Shown: positions 44,636 through 52,077 of the stretch, one piece after another
Numbering within the stretch: position 1 is the first letter of the stretch
Layout of the letters: each line of letters begins with the position of its first letter
Source: CAWKOH01 sp963851245
GTDB lineage: Bacteria > Actinomycetota > Acidimicrobiia > Acidimicrobiales > Palsa-688
Length of the DNA: 64,000 nucleotides
Direction: 5' to 3'
Assembly (NCBI GenBank): GCA_963851245.1
Contig: CAWKOH010000013.1
Location: 124,001 to 188,000, forward strand
The notes under the pieces: model-generated
Told to the model about the DNA's origin: nothing
The model's input: the letters and a program-made list of their open reading frames with translations, nothing else
The model's database searches: none
Position numbers and translations under genes: made by a program

Positions 44636-45126
44636 ATGTCCCGGGCCCTCGCCGTCATCCCGGCCCAGCCGGCCGGCGCGGTAATACAGAAGGCCAAGTC
44701 GGTAACCAGCCCGGTCGACTCGAACACACAACTGAAGGTAAGCGCCACCGGCAATGTCCAAGGAGTCGCCGGTTTCCTGTCCAACGTCCCACTCAACGTC
44801 GCCGGACCGGGCTACCCGGTCGTCGACGGCCAACCCGGCTTTACGCGGAACGACGAGAGCCTCGCCGGGGTCATCATTGGCAGTCCGACCGAGAACAGTC
44901 CCGACGTAATGCTGTATTGCATCGATATCCGGAACATCACCTACGTCGTAGTCGGGTTCCAGTTGGGCACCTGGGGTTCAGCAGATGTCCCGAACGTGGG
45001 GTACGTGGCACAACTCCTAAACGCCGATACTTACAGCTTCGTACCGGGCTCGTTCAAGGTGACCAAGGACCTGTCACCATTTCCATCCCAGAACCTGCGC
45101 CCGGACGCGTCGCCGGAAAGGAGTCA
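44636..45126 (+). pseudogene. Remnant of a thioester-domain (TQxA-type) surface protein
   Basis: Reading forward from about 44636, a hydrophobic leader-like segment (ALAVIPAQPAGAVIQ) is followed by VPLNVAGPGYPVVDGQPGFTRNDESLAGVIIG, VMLYCIDIRNITYV and GTWGSADVPNVGYVAQLLNAD. This matches the first half of Gram-positive thioester adhesin domains, whose YCID Cys forms an internal thioester with a later Gln. After LLNAD the sequence jumps to TYSFVPGSFKVTKDLS, the start of a following beta domain, so the Gln-bearing half is missing; no anchor motif follows and the frame runs on into junk. It looks like an internally deleted relic. Confidence 0.6.
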
Positions 45127-45369
45127 GCTCGATCGGCAAGGCAAGGCCCGAGGAGTAGGTGGCTATAGAGCCACGTCAACCGAAATCGCTCCCCGGGAGA
45201 TAGGGCGCGAGGCGGGCTACGATGGCCGAAACCTGAGTGGGCAGCGAAGCCTGCACCCGGGCCAGCCCCAGGGCGCCGGGACCATGACAGGCGCCCCGCC
45301 CCCGCTCAACGGGACCACAAGCCGGACCAACCCGGCCGGCAATCGGATAAGGACCAGAGGAGAGAACAG
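45127..45369 (+). other. Leader region before the peroxiredoxin gene
   Basis: No gene is visible in these 243 bases. There is a perfect 6-bp hairpin with tetraloop (GTGGCT, ATAG, AGCCAC; 45159-45174) and several further GC-rich pairings. No known riboswitch consensus is recognised. The last bases carry GAGGAG, the ribosome site of the peroxiredoxin. Confidence 0.35.
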
Positions 45370-46026
45370 ATGGGACTGGCGATCAACGACACGGCCCCCG
45401 ATTTCGAGGCCGACACCACCCAGGGCAAGATCAAGTTCCATGACTGGATCGGGGACTCGTGGGCGGTGCTGTTCTCCCACCCCAAGGATTTCACCCCGGT
45501 GTGCACCACCGAGCTGGGCTATATGGCCAAGCTGGCTCCCGAGTTCGAGCGGCGCAACGTGAAGATCATCGGCCTTTCGGTAGACGCTACCGGCGACCAT
45601 GAGAAGTGGGCCGACGACATCGAGGAGACCCAGGGGAGCCGGCCCGACTATCCCATCATCGGCGACGCTGATTTCAACGTGTCGAAGCTGTACGGGATGC
45701 TGCCCGCATCCACGTCGGGGGACGCCAAGTCCCGCACCCCGGCGGACAATCAGACGGTTCGGAATGTGTTTGTGATCGGTCCGGACAAGAAGATCAAGCT
45801 GATCCTGGTCTACCCGATGACGACGGGCCGCAACTTCGACGAGGTCCTACGGGTGATCGACTCGCTGCAGCTGACGGCCAAGCATCGGGTGGCCACCCCC
45901 GTGAACTGGAAGCAGGGCGATGATGTGATCATCGCCGGCTCGGTGTCCAACGACGAGGCCAAGCAGATCTACGGTGATTGGAGAGAGCCCAAGCCCTACA
46001 TCCGCATCGTTCCACAACCTTCCTGA
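45370..46026 (+). CDS. 1-Cys peroxiredoxin (Prx6-like)
   Basis: 218 residues. Peroxidatic motif FSHPKDFTPVCTTELG with Cys45; no other Cys is present, so it is a 1-Cys enzyme of the Prx6/AhpC-TSA group. Long C-terminal domain (VVTPVNW-like VATPVNWKQGDD) also typical. Reduces H2O2 or organic peroxides using an external thiol, perhaps mycothiol or the sulfur-transfer proteins encoded next. AGAGGAG site before ATG. 21 bases upstream of the MBL-rhodanese gene. Confidence 0.93.
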   Translation: MGLAINDTAPDFEADTTQGKIKFHDWIGDSWAVLFSHPKDFTPVCTTELGYMAKLAPEFERRNVKIIGLSVDATGDHEKWADDIEETQGSRPDYPIIGDADFNVSKLYGMLPASTSGDAKSRTPADNQTVRNVFVIGPDKKIKLILVYPMTTGRNFDEVLRVIDSLQLTAKHRVATPVNWKQGDDVIIAGSVSNDEAKQIYGDWREPKPYIRIVPQPS

Positions 46027-46047
46027 TCACAGGCCGGGGCGCCTGCC

Positions 46048-47791
46048 GTGATCTTCAGCCAGCACTATCTGGGCTGTCTTTCGCACGCGTCCTATCTGAT
46101 CGGCGACGACACGACCGGGCGGGCGGTCGTCGTCGACCCGAGGCGCGACATCGGCATCTACATCGAGGAGGCAGCCGCCAAAGGCTTGCGGATCGAGCGG
46201 GTGATCGAGACTCACCTCCACGCCGACTTCCTGTCCGGCCATCTCGAACTGGCCGAGCAGACGGGAGCGGTGATCTCCTTCGGTGAGGCCGCCGAAGTCG
46301 AGTTCCCGACCGAACCGCTGGTCCACGGCCAGCGCATCGTATTGGGGAAGGTCACCCTCGAGATCAGGGCCACACCGGGCCATACGCCAGAGTCCATATG
46401 CGTCCTGGTGTTCGAGCATTCCGACGACAGCAACCCCTACGGCGTGCTCACCGGAGACACGCTCTTCATTGGTGATGTGGGCCGTCCGGACCTCCTGGCC
46501 TCATCGGGGACCGGGTTCAGCGCCGATGCGCTGGCTCGCCTGCTCTATAAGTCGTTGCACGAGCGCGTCCTGGACCTGCCCGATGAGACCCGGGTCTTCC
46601 CGGCCCACGGGGCCGGCTCCGCCTGCGGCAAGCAACTCTCGAGCGAGACCAGTTCGACGCTGGGCGAGCAGCGCCGGTCGAACTACGCCCTGGCGCCGAT
46701 GACCGAAGACGAGTTCGTCGCCGTGGTGACCGAAGGTCAGCCCACCCGCCCTCACTACTTCTCCTACGACGCCAGCCGGAACCGCCAGGCCCATGGTCTA
46801 CTCGACGAAGATTCGCCGCCCCCACCAATGGGCCTGCCCGAGGTGCTCCAGTGTCGAGCGGCCGGGGCGGTGGCCCTCGATACGCGTGAACCCGCTGACT
46901 ACGCCGCCAGCCACCTGCACGGGCGCGGTGAACGTGGGGCTACAGGGCCGCTTTGCCGAGTGGGCGGGTGACATCCTCGACCCGGAGTCCGACATCGTGT
47001 TGGTCGGAGACCCGGCGACGGCGTCGGAGAGCCGCATCAGGCTGGCCCGAATCGGCTTCGACCGTGTGGTCGGCTATCTGAGCGAGCCGGGCCAGCTGCT
47101 CGTCGACCGCCCGGATCTGGTCGAGGCCAGTTCTCGCCTGACCATCGAACAGCTGGCCGAACTGAGGGGGCTGCAACCCAATTTGCAGCTGGTTGACGTT
47201 CGCAATCCCGGGGAGACAGCAGCAGGAACCGTGCCTGGTGCCCGGGTCATTCCCCTCCCCGTCCTCGTCGATTCCCTGGGCGACCTCGACCGGCGGTCCC
47301 CGGTGGTGGTGAACTGCGCTGGTGGCTACCGATCGATCATCGGCGCCAGCGTGCTCCGTTGGGCCGGTTTCGCAGACGTCTCAGACCTGTTGGGTGGTTA
47401 CGGAGCCTGGTCCAACGCCGGTCTCCCCATATCGGGGGGTCAGAATGCCGAGCCCGTGTCCGCGGCGGAGATACGGCCGCAGGTGGCGAATGCGCTGGTT
47501 CAGGACGGGGCGGTCCTTCTCGACGTTCGCGAGCCTGATGAATGGGAGGCGGGTCATGCCCCCGACGCGGTGTTCATCCCGATGGGTCAGGTCGAAGCAC
47601 GCCTCGCCGAGCTCGAGCCGGCGGCCAAGACCGTGGTTGTATGCCGCTCCGGCGGTCGATCTGCCGCCATCGCCCAGGTGCTGACGTCGCACGGATACGA
47701 CGCCGTGAACCTGGGCGGCGGCATGCGGGCCTGGGCCGGAGCGGGCCTTCCCGTCCTGACCGGCGCCGGCGATCCGGGCCAGGTCATCTAA
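46048..47791 (+). CDS. Metallo-beta-lactamase (persulfide dioxygenase-like) fused to three rhodanese domains, frameshifted
   Basis: Span of 1744 bases, one above a multiple of three. N-terminal MBL domain: THLHADFLSGH (HxHxDH), GHTPES, TGDTLFIGDVGRPDLL, as in ETHE1/PDO-like enzymes that oxidise persulfide. At about 46921-46923 an extra G breaks the frame within a first rhodanese-like domain (LDTREPADYAASHLHG to AVNVGLQGRF). Downstream: that domain lacks a Cys (IVLVGDP), a second has VVNCAGGYRS and a third has VVVCRSGGRS, both with the active-site Cys. Full protein about 580 residues. GTG start at 46048. Could be a real pseudogene or an assembly error. Confidence 0.85.
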
Positions 47792-47873
47792 ACCGGGCCC
47801 GGGTGGGGACCCCGCCTCCGTCCGGCGGTGCCGGCAGGGGAAGGCGCCGGAGGGTTTCTGACGATAGCGGCCT

Positions 47874-48410
47874 TTAAGACGCGTCCTTGGCTTCCTTGGC
47901 GTCTGCTTCTACGGCCTTCTGGTCGGCCTTGAGCTGCTTGGCTTCCACCTTCTGGGCGTTCTTCATGGCCGCCTCGACCTTGGCTTCCATGTCGGATACG
48001 GCCACGACAACCAGGCCCGCCTCGCCGTTGTCCAGGGCCTCGCCCATGTCCTTGAGATCGCCCCGGCTCATCCCGCCGGCGGCGTGACCGGCGAGGGATC
48101 CCAGGAGGGCACCGCCGGCGGTCGTGCCCAGAAGCAGTCCTCCACCGATCGCAGCGGCGGGGAAGAGAGCGATGACCAGGCCGGTGGCCAGGCCGGCGCC
48201 GCCGCCGAGCACGCCGCCAACCCTGGTCGGGGTCTCGTGCTTCTTCACGATCTTGACCTTGCCGTTCTCTTTGCGTTCGATTACGGCGGCGTCGTAGGCG
48301 TCGATCAGGCCGGCTTCGGTATGGAGCTCGTGCACCGCCTCGTAGTCGTCGAGCGCGCCCTTAACGTTCGAATAGACACCGCAGTAAGCGAAGAACGTGT
48401 CGATGGCCAT
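47874..48410 (-). CDS. DUF1269 domain-containing membrane protein
   Basis: 178 residues. AIDTFFAYCGVYSNVKGALDDYEAVHEL, then a Gly/Ala-rich membrane segment (RVGGVLGGGAGLATGLVIALFPAAAIGGG) and LAGHAAGGMSRGDLKDMGEALDNGEAGLVVVA. The C-terminus is a Lys/Ala coil. This is the actinobacterial DUF1269 pattern; role unknown, often near stress genes. Start ATG at 48410. Confidence 0.85.
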   Translation of the reverse strand: MAIDTFFAYCGVYSNVKGALDDYEAVHELHTEAGLIDAYDAAVIERKENGKVKIVKKHETPTRVGGVLGGGAGLATGLVIALFPAAAIGGGLLLGTTAGGALLGSLAGHAAGGMSRGDLKDMGEALDNGEAGLVVVAVSDMEAKVEAAMKNAQKVEAKQLKADQKAVEADAKEAKDAS

Positions 48411-48500
48411 CTATTTCCCTCTCCTCGGGGTAGGTGGGTGGAGACAAACGCGACACACCGTAACCGAGTCGCACAGGCGTCGCGGTCAGACTGAGTTGTC

Positions 48501-49016
48501 ATGAACGAGACCGTTTCGAAGCCTGCCTGCGAGAGTTCGGACGCCAAGCAGGTGTTGCTGGGCTTCCTCGACTACTACCGGGCCGTGATAGCCCGCAAGG
48601 TGGACGGGCTCTCCGAAGCGGAGCTCCGCTCCAGTCGCGTCCCCTCCGGCTGGAACCTGCTCGAGCTGGTCAAGCACCTCACCTATATGGAGCGAAGATG
48701 GCTCCTCTGGGGGTTCCTGGCCGAAGCGGTCCCGATGCCGTACGGGGACGAAGGCGATCAGGAGCGCTGGCATGTCGGCGGCGCCGAAACGCCCGGTGAG
48801 CTGGTGGCGGCGCTCCGGGCGGGCGGCATCCGCACCAGAGAGATGGCCGAACAAGCCCAACTTACCGACGTGGCCCGCGCCGGCGGCCGGTTCTCCGAGG
48901 ACGAGCAACGCCCCACTCTGCTGTGGATCCTTGTGTATGTCCTGCAGGAGTACGCCCGTCACGCCGGGCACATGGACGTGGGCCGGGAGCTGCTCGATGG
49001 GGCTGTGGGCGAGTAG
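48501..49016 (+). CDS. DinB/DUF664 family protein
   Basis: 171 residues. LLGFLDYYRAVIARKVDGLSEAELRSSRVPSGWNLLELVKHLTYMERRWLLWGF carries the first His of a DinB metal site; YVLQEYARHAGHMDVGRELLDG carries the HxxH pair. DUF664 members are mycothiol-transferase-like proteins in actinobacteria. Start ATG 48501. Confidence 0.88.
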   Translation: MNETVSKPACESSDAKQVLLGFLDYYRAVIARKVDGLSEAELRSSRVPSGWNLLELVKHLTYMERRWLLWGFLAEAVPMPYGDEGDQERWHVGGAETPGELVAALRAGGIRTREMAEQAQLTDVARAGGRFSEDEQRPTLLWILVYVLQEYARHAGHMDVGRELLDGAVGE

Positions 49017-49027
49017 ACCCGGCCGTA

Positions 49028-49387
49028 TCAGAAGGTGTCGAGGGCTGCCTTGAGCACGACCGCACCGGAGTGCTCGAGGTCGCGGGTGGCGATAAGCACC
49101 AGCAGCTGCTGGGAGCGGCCGGACAGCCGGCTCAGCTGGACCAGGGCACCGGCGGCCGGCGCCTCGGACAGCTCGGCGCGATAACGGTCGGCAAACTCGT
49201 CGAAGCGGGCCGGGTCATGGCCGTACCAGCGCCGGAGCTCCGAGCTGGGCGCCACGTCGCGCGCCTACCAGTCGAGGTCGGCCAGGTCCTTGGACAAACC
49301 CCGGGGCCACAGCCGGTCGACGAGAACCCGATGTTGCGGGCGCCCGGGTTGGCGCTGCTCGTAGACGCGGGTGATGGCGACGCTCAC
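49028..49387 (-). pseudogene. DUF488 gene with in-frame TAG
   Basis: From GTG 49387: VSVAITRVYEQRQPGRPQHRVLVDRLWPRG is the DUF488 start, but codon 41 is TAG (49265-49267), where relatives have Trp (LDWWARDVAPSSE). Reading resumes intact: APSSELRRWYGHDPARFDEFADRYRAEL to DLEHSGAVVL, stop at 49028. A single TGG-to-TAG change would explain it. The downstream half alone may start at a GTG near 49255, giving a 75-residue fragment. True nonsense mutation or base error. Confidence 0.78.
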
Positions 49388-49447
49388 CGCCGAATTCCTA
49401 TCCAGGGGACTGGCCGTCTCGGCGGCCCCGCAGCAAGCTGGAAATCA

Positions 49448-49870
49448 ATGGGATCCCCGATCTTCGCTCAACTGGCGCCGGCCGTCGACGGAGTCCGCCT
49501 GACTCTGCACGTGCTGGCTGCGAGCGTGTGGGTCGGCGGCCAGATCACCGTGGCCGGCCTGGTCCCTACCGCCCGCAAGCTGGGCCCGGACGCCGGCCCA
49601 CGCCTGGCGCGAGCTTTCAGCCGGCTCAGCTGGCCGGCGTTCGCAGTGCTGATCGCCACCGGCATCTGGAACGTCGTGGCCGTGCGATCCGGGCAACCCC
49701 ATTCGTGGCAGGTCGTGCTCGGGGTGAAGATCGCCGTCGTGGCGCTGGCAGGAATAGCAGCGTGGCTCCACGGCCGGGCTCGCAATCGCCGAGACCTGGC
49801 GATCTGGGGTGCGATCACCAGCGTGTCGTCCCTGGCCGCCCTGACCATGGGCGTTTTCCTGGCCGGCTGA
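49448..49870 (+). CDS. CopD-like four-helix membrane protein
   Basis: 140 residues from ATG 49448. Four hydrophobic segments: VRLTLHVLAASVWVGGQITVAGLV, SWPAFAVLIATGIWNVVAV, VVLGVKIAVVALAGIAAWLHG and ITSVSSLAALTMGVFLAG. A His in the first helix and WVGG resemble the heme/copper-linked CopD/DUF2269 group. Function is unclear. It begins 60 bases past the dead DUF488 start and is read divergently from it. Confidence 0.8.
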   Translation: MGSPIFAQLAPAVDGVRLTLHVLAASVWVGGQITVAGLVPTARKLGPDAGPRLARAFSRLSWPAFAVLIATGIWNVVAVRSGQPHSWQVVLGVKIAVVALAGIAAWLHGRARNRRDLAIWGAITSVSSLAALTMGVFLAG

Positions 49871-49907
49871 GTGCCTGCATCCCGCCTGGCCTGCCTAGTG
49901 TGACGGA

Positions 49908-50558
49908 GTGGAGCGTTCCATCACGGGCTATCACCAGGATGAGGCGGGAGACTGGGTCGCCGAGCTTGTTTGCGGCCACAACCAGCACGTACGGCACCGG
50001 CCGCCGTTCCAAATGCGGCCCTGGGTTCTTACCGAAGCGGAGCGCCAGGCGCGCATCGGTGCGCCCCTCGAGTGCCCCCTCTGTGATCGGGCCGAACTGC
50101 CCGCCGCGACGCGGCTGGTTCGATGCAGCCCGGAGTGGAATGAAGGCACGCTGCCCCCGGGCCTCCGACGCGCCCACCGCCTCGGTCCCGGAACGTGGGG
50201 GAGGATCGTGGTCAAGGAGGGGCGCCTCCTTTTTTCACTGGAAAGCGAACCGCGCCTGGAGGTGGAGCTGACCCCTCACACAGGGGCGCAGGCTATCCCC
50301 CCGGACATGGAGCACGAGGTGAGACCGGTCGGCCCGGTTCGCCTCTCGATCGAGTTCCTGGCCGTGGACCGGAACGCCGCCGCCGGCGTCGGGGAGGAGG
50401 GTGGCGATCCGGCCTGCTGGGCCGGGCTGATCTGCCCTGATTGCGGCGCCCTCACGGCCGACGGATACCACCGACCGGGCTGTGCCGCGGCCTCAACCGG
50501 TGTCGAGGGTGACGCAGCACCGCCCGGGCGCCGGGTCGAGCCGGGCGGAGACGCCTGA
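49908..50558 (+). CDS. DUF3565-DUF1971 fusion with C-terminal zinc-ribbon-like tail
   Basis: 216 residues from GTG 49908. DUF3565: ITGYHQDEAGDWVAELVCGHNQHVRHRPPFQMRPW, then CPLCDRAELP, giving a Cys/His set. DUF1971 (TehB N-terminal, cupin-like): RCSPEWNEGTLPPGLRRAHRLGPGTWGRIVV, then EHEVRPVGPVRLSIEF. Finally LICPDCGALTADGYHRPGC, a third Cys/His cluster. DUF1971 is found in tellurite-resistance-type proteins. Three metal-binding-like parts in one chain is unusual. Its 3' end overlaps the regulator on the other strand by 66 bases. Confidence 0.82.
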   Translation: MERSITGYHQDEAGDWVAELVCGHNQHVRHRPPFQMRPWVLTEAERQARIGAPLECPLCDRAELPAATRLVRCSPEWNEGTLPPGLRRAHRLGPGTWGRIVVKEGRLLFSLESEPRLEVELTPHTGAQAIPPDMEHEVRPVGPVRLSIEFLAVDRNAAAGVGEEGGDPACWAGLICPDCGALTADGYHRPGCAAASTGVEGDAAPPGRRVEPGGDA

Positions 50559-51281
50559 GGCCTCGGCGGAGTCGAGCAGGCCGGCGATGAGGGCAAGGTT
50601 CATTCCACACACCAGTTCGCGGTGTTCGCCCGCCAGCACCTGGAACGGGCAGTTCTCGAGGGTTATGACGTCGCCGGCCCGGCGAGGCTCGTAGGCGTGA
50701 TCACTGAGAAGAGCCAGGAGACGGGCGACCGGCTCCGGGGGCAGCGGAGTGCCAGCCGGATGTGAGGTCCCGGCCGGATGTGAGGTCCCGGCCGGATGTG
50801 AGGTCCCACCCGGATGTGAGGTCCCGGCCGGATGTGAGGTCTCAGCCTGAGAAGCGGCCCTGCCCATGGCCCGGCCCCGGTCCCGGGCGGCGGCCTTCAA
50901 CACGTCCAGAGCGGAGACCGGATCCTCGCCGATGCCCTCCAGAGCCTGGGCGAGGAGTGACGCAGCCACCTCGTAGCGACGTTCGGGAACGGTGAAGTTG
51001 AAGTCGCGCTCCGCCGGGCGGTAGAGCTTGGCCGGCCGGCCCGCTCCGGGGCCCCGGCGGCCCTCCGGTCGCTGGTACTCGACGTCGAGCAGACCCACCT
51101 CGGCCAGTTTGTCGAGGTGGAAGGCGGCCACCGACCTCGCCAGGCCCAGGGCGGCGGCGGCGCCATCCCTGCTCACGGGCTCTGGGGCGGACGCTACGAA
51201 GAGGTAGAGCCGGCGGCGCCGCGGCTCGGCCAGCACCGTGAGGGCGGCCAGCTGCTCGTCACGATCGGGCATGGCCACCAT
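50493..51281 (-). CDS. ArsR/SufR-like winged-helix regulator with C-terminal cysteines
   Basis: 262 residues. Winged helix: LAEPRRRRLYLFVASAPEPVSRDGAAAALGLARSVAAFHLDKLAEVGLLDVEYQR. Middle part includes hexapeptide repeats TSHPAG (about residues 145-175), encoded by the 18-bp tandem repeat. The C-terminal domain has NCPFQVLAGEHRELVCGMN and GRCCVTL, the spaced cysteines that in SufR hold a [2Fe-2S] cluster. Likely a redox/iron-sulfur-sensing repressor. Divergent from folE across an AT-rich region containing a dyad. Start ATG at 51281 or 51272. Confidence 0.84.
   Translation of the reverse strand: MVAMPDRDEQLAALTVLAEPRRRRLYLFVASAPEPVSRDGAAAALGLARSVAAFHLDKLAEVGLLDVEYQRPEGRRGPGAGRPAKLYRPAERDFNFTVPERRYEVAASLLAQALEGIGEDPVSALDVLKAAARDRGRAMGRAASQAETSHPAGTSHPGGTSHPAGTSHPAGTSHPAGTPLPPEPVARLLALLSDHAYEPRRAGDVITLENCPFQVLAGEHRELVCGMNLALIAGLLDSAEASGVSARLDPAPGRCCVTLDTG
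50761..50850 (-). repeat. 18-bp x 5 tandem repeat in the SufR-like gene
   Basis: Five units starting TGTGAGGTCCCGGCCGGA at 50761, 50779, 50797, 50815 and 50833, with the third and fifth diverged. Read on the reverse strand they encode the hexapeptides TSHPAG/TSHPGG. Multiple-of-three length keeps the frame. Confidence 0.92.
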
Positions 51282-51298
51282 TCTAAAATAAATCGATG

Positions 51299-51327
51299 TT
51301 GACTTTATGTACGGTGGGAGATCTAAT
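51299..51327 (+). promoter_or_regulatory. Promoter of folE
   Basis: TTGACT at 51299 and TCTAAT at 51322 with a 17-base spacer, close to the sigma-70 consensus (TTGACA/TATAAT), in the AT-rich gap between the SufR-like gene and folE. Confidence 0.7.
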
Positions 51328-51331
51328 GTTG

Positions 51332-51345
51332 AAATCAGTTGATTT
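51332..51345 (+). promoter_or_regulatory. Dyad operator candidate before folE
   Basis: Perfect inverted repeat AAATCA-GT-TGATTT just downstream of the -10 box. CTAAAAT (51283) and ATTTTAG (51342) also form a longer-range pair. It is a likely operator for the divergent SufR-like regulator. Confidence 0.55.
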
Positions 51346-51363
51346 TAGAGAGGCGGGTTGACC

Positions 51364-52044
51364 ATGGTGAACGGAAGGGCCGCCGGGGCCGTCGAAGACC
51401 TGGATCCGGACGCGGGCGAGCAGGCGCCCGCCCCGGCCGACCTCGAGCTCCTGGGGAGGCGGCTTCATGTGGTTGGACCGGCGGGGTCGGCGGTCGATCT
51501 GACCCGGGCCGCTGCCGCCGTTGCCGATCTGCTCGAATCCCTCGGTGTGGACACCTCGGGCCCGGGCCTGGTCGACACCCCCCAGCGGGTGGCTCGGGCC
51601 TACGCCGAGTTCCTCACGCCGGAGCCCTTCGAAGCCACCACCTTCCCCAACACCGACAACTACGGCGAACTGGTGACGGAGGTGGGGATTACGTTCTCGT
51701 CTCTGTGCCAGCACCATCTGCTGCCCTTCTCGGGGGTGGCCCACGTTGGCTACGTGCCGGGAGAGCGCCTGGTGGGCCTGTCCAAACTGGCGCGGGCCGT
51801 TTCGTACTTCTCGCGGCGGTTGCAAGTCCAGGAGCGGCTGACCACGCAGATCGCCGACTGGCTCGACGCCACCCTGCAACCACGGGGCGCAGGTGTGGTG
51901 CTGGAGGCCGAACATGCCTGCTTGGCCACGAGAGGAGCGCGCGCCTATGGGGCGCGTACGGTTACATCGGCGCTCAGAGGACTGGTTCGAGACGATGAGC
52001 GCACCCGGGCCGAGTTTTTGGCGCGGGCCGGCGGCCGGCCCTGA
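51364..52044 (+). CDS. folE: GTP cyclohydrolase I
   Basis: 226 residues; makes 7,8-dihydroneopterin triphosphate from GTP, the first step of folate and tetrahydropterin synthesis. Motifs: GLVDTPQRVARAYAEFLTP, FSSLCQHHLLPFSGVAHVGYVPGERLVGLSKLAR (zinc Cys and His residues), and HACLATRGARAYGARTVTS, where relatives usually have HMCMSMRG; the zinc Cys is retained in HACLA. The first 40 residues are a disordered extension. ATG 51364 chosen; TTG 51358 would add two residues. Its placement with a flavin reductase and beside a redox-type regulator suggests stress-linked expression. Confidence 0.93.
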   Translation: MVNGRAAGAVEDLDPDAGEQAPAPADLELLGRRLHVVGPAGSAVDLTRAAAAVADLLESLGVDTSGPGLVDTPQRVARAYAEFLTPEPFEATTFPNTDNYGELVTEVGITFSSLCQHHLLPFSGVAHVGYVPGERLVGLSKLARAVSYFSRRLQVQERLTTQIADWLDATLQPRGAGVVLEAEHACLATRGARAYGARTVTSALRGLVRDDERTRAEFLARAGGRP

Positions 52045-52077
52045 CGGTGAGCCCGCCGGAAGCGAGAGGAGAGGCGC

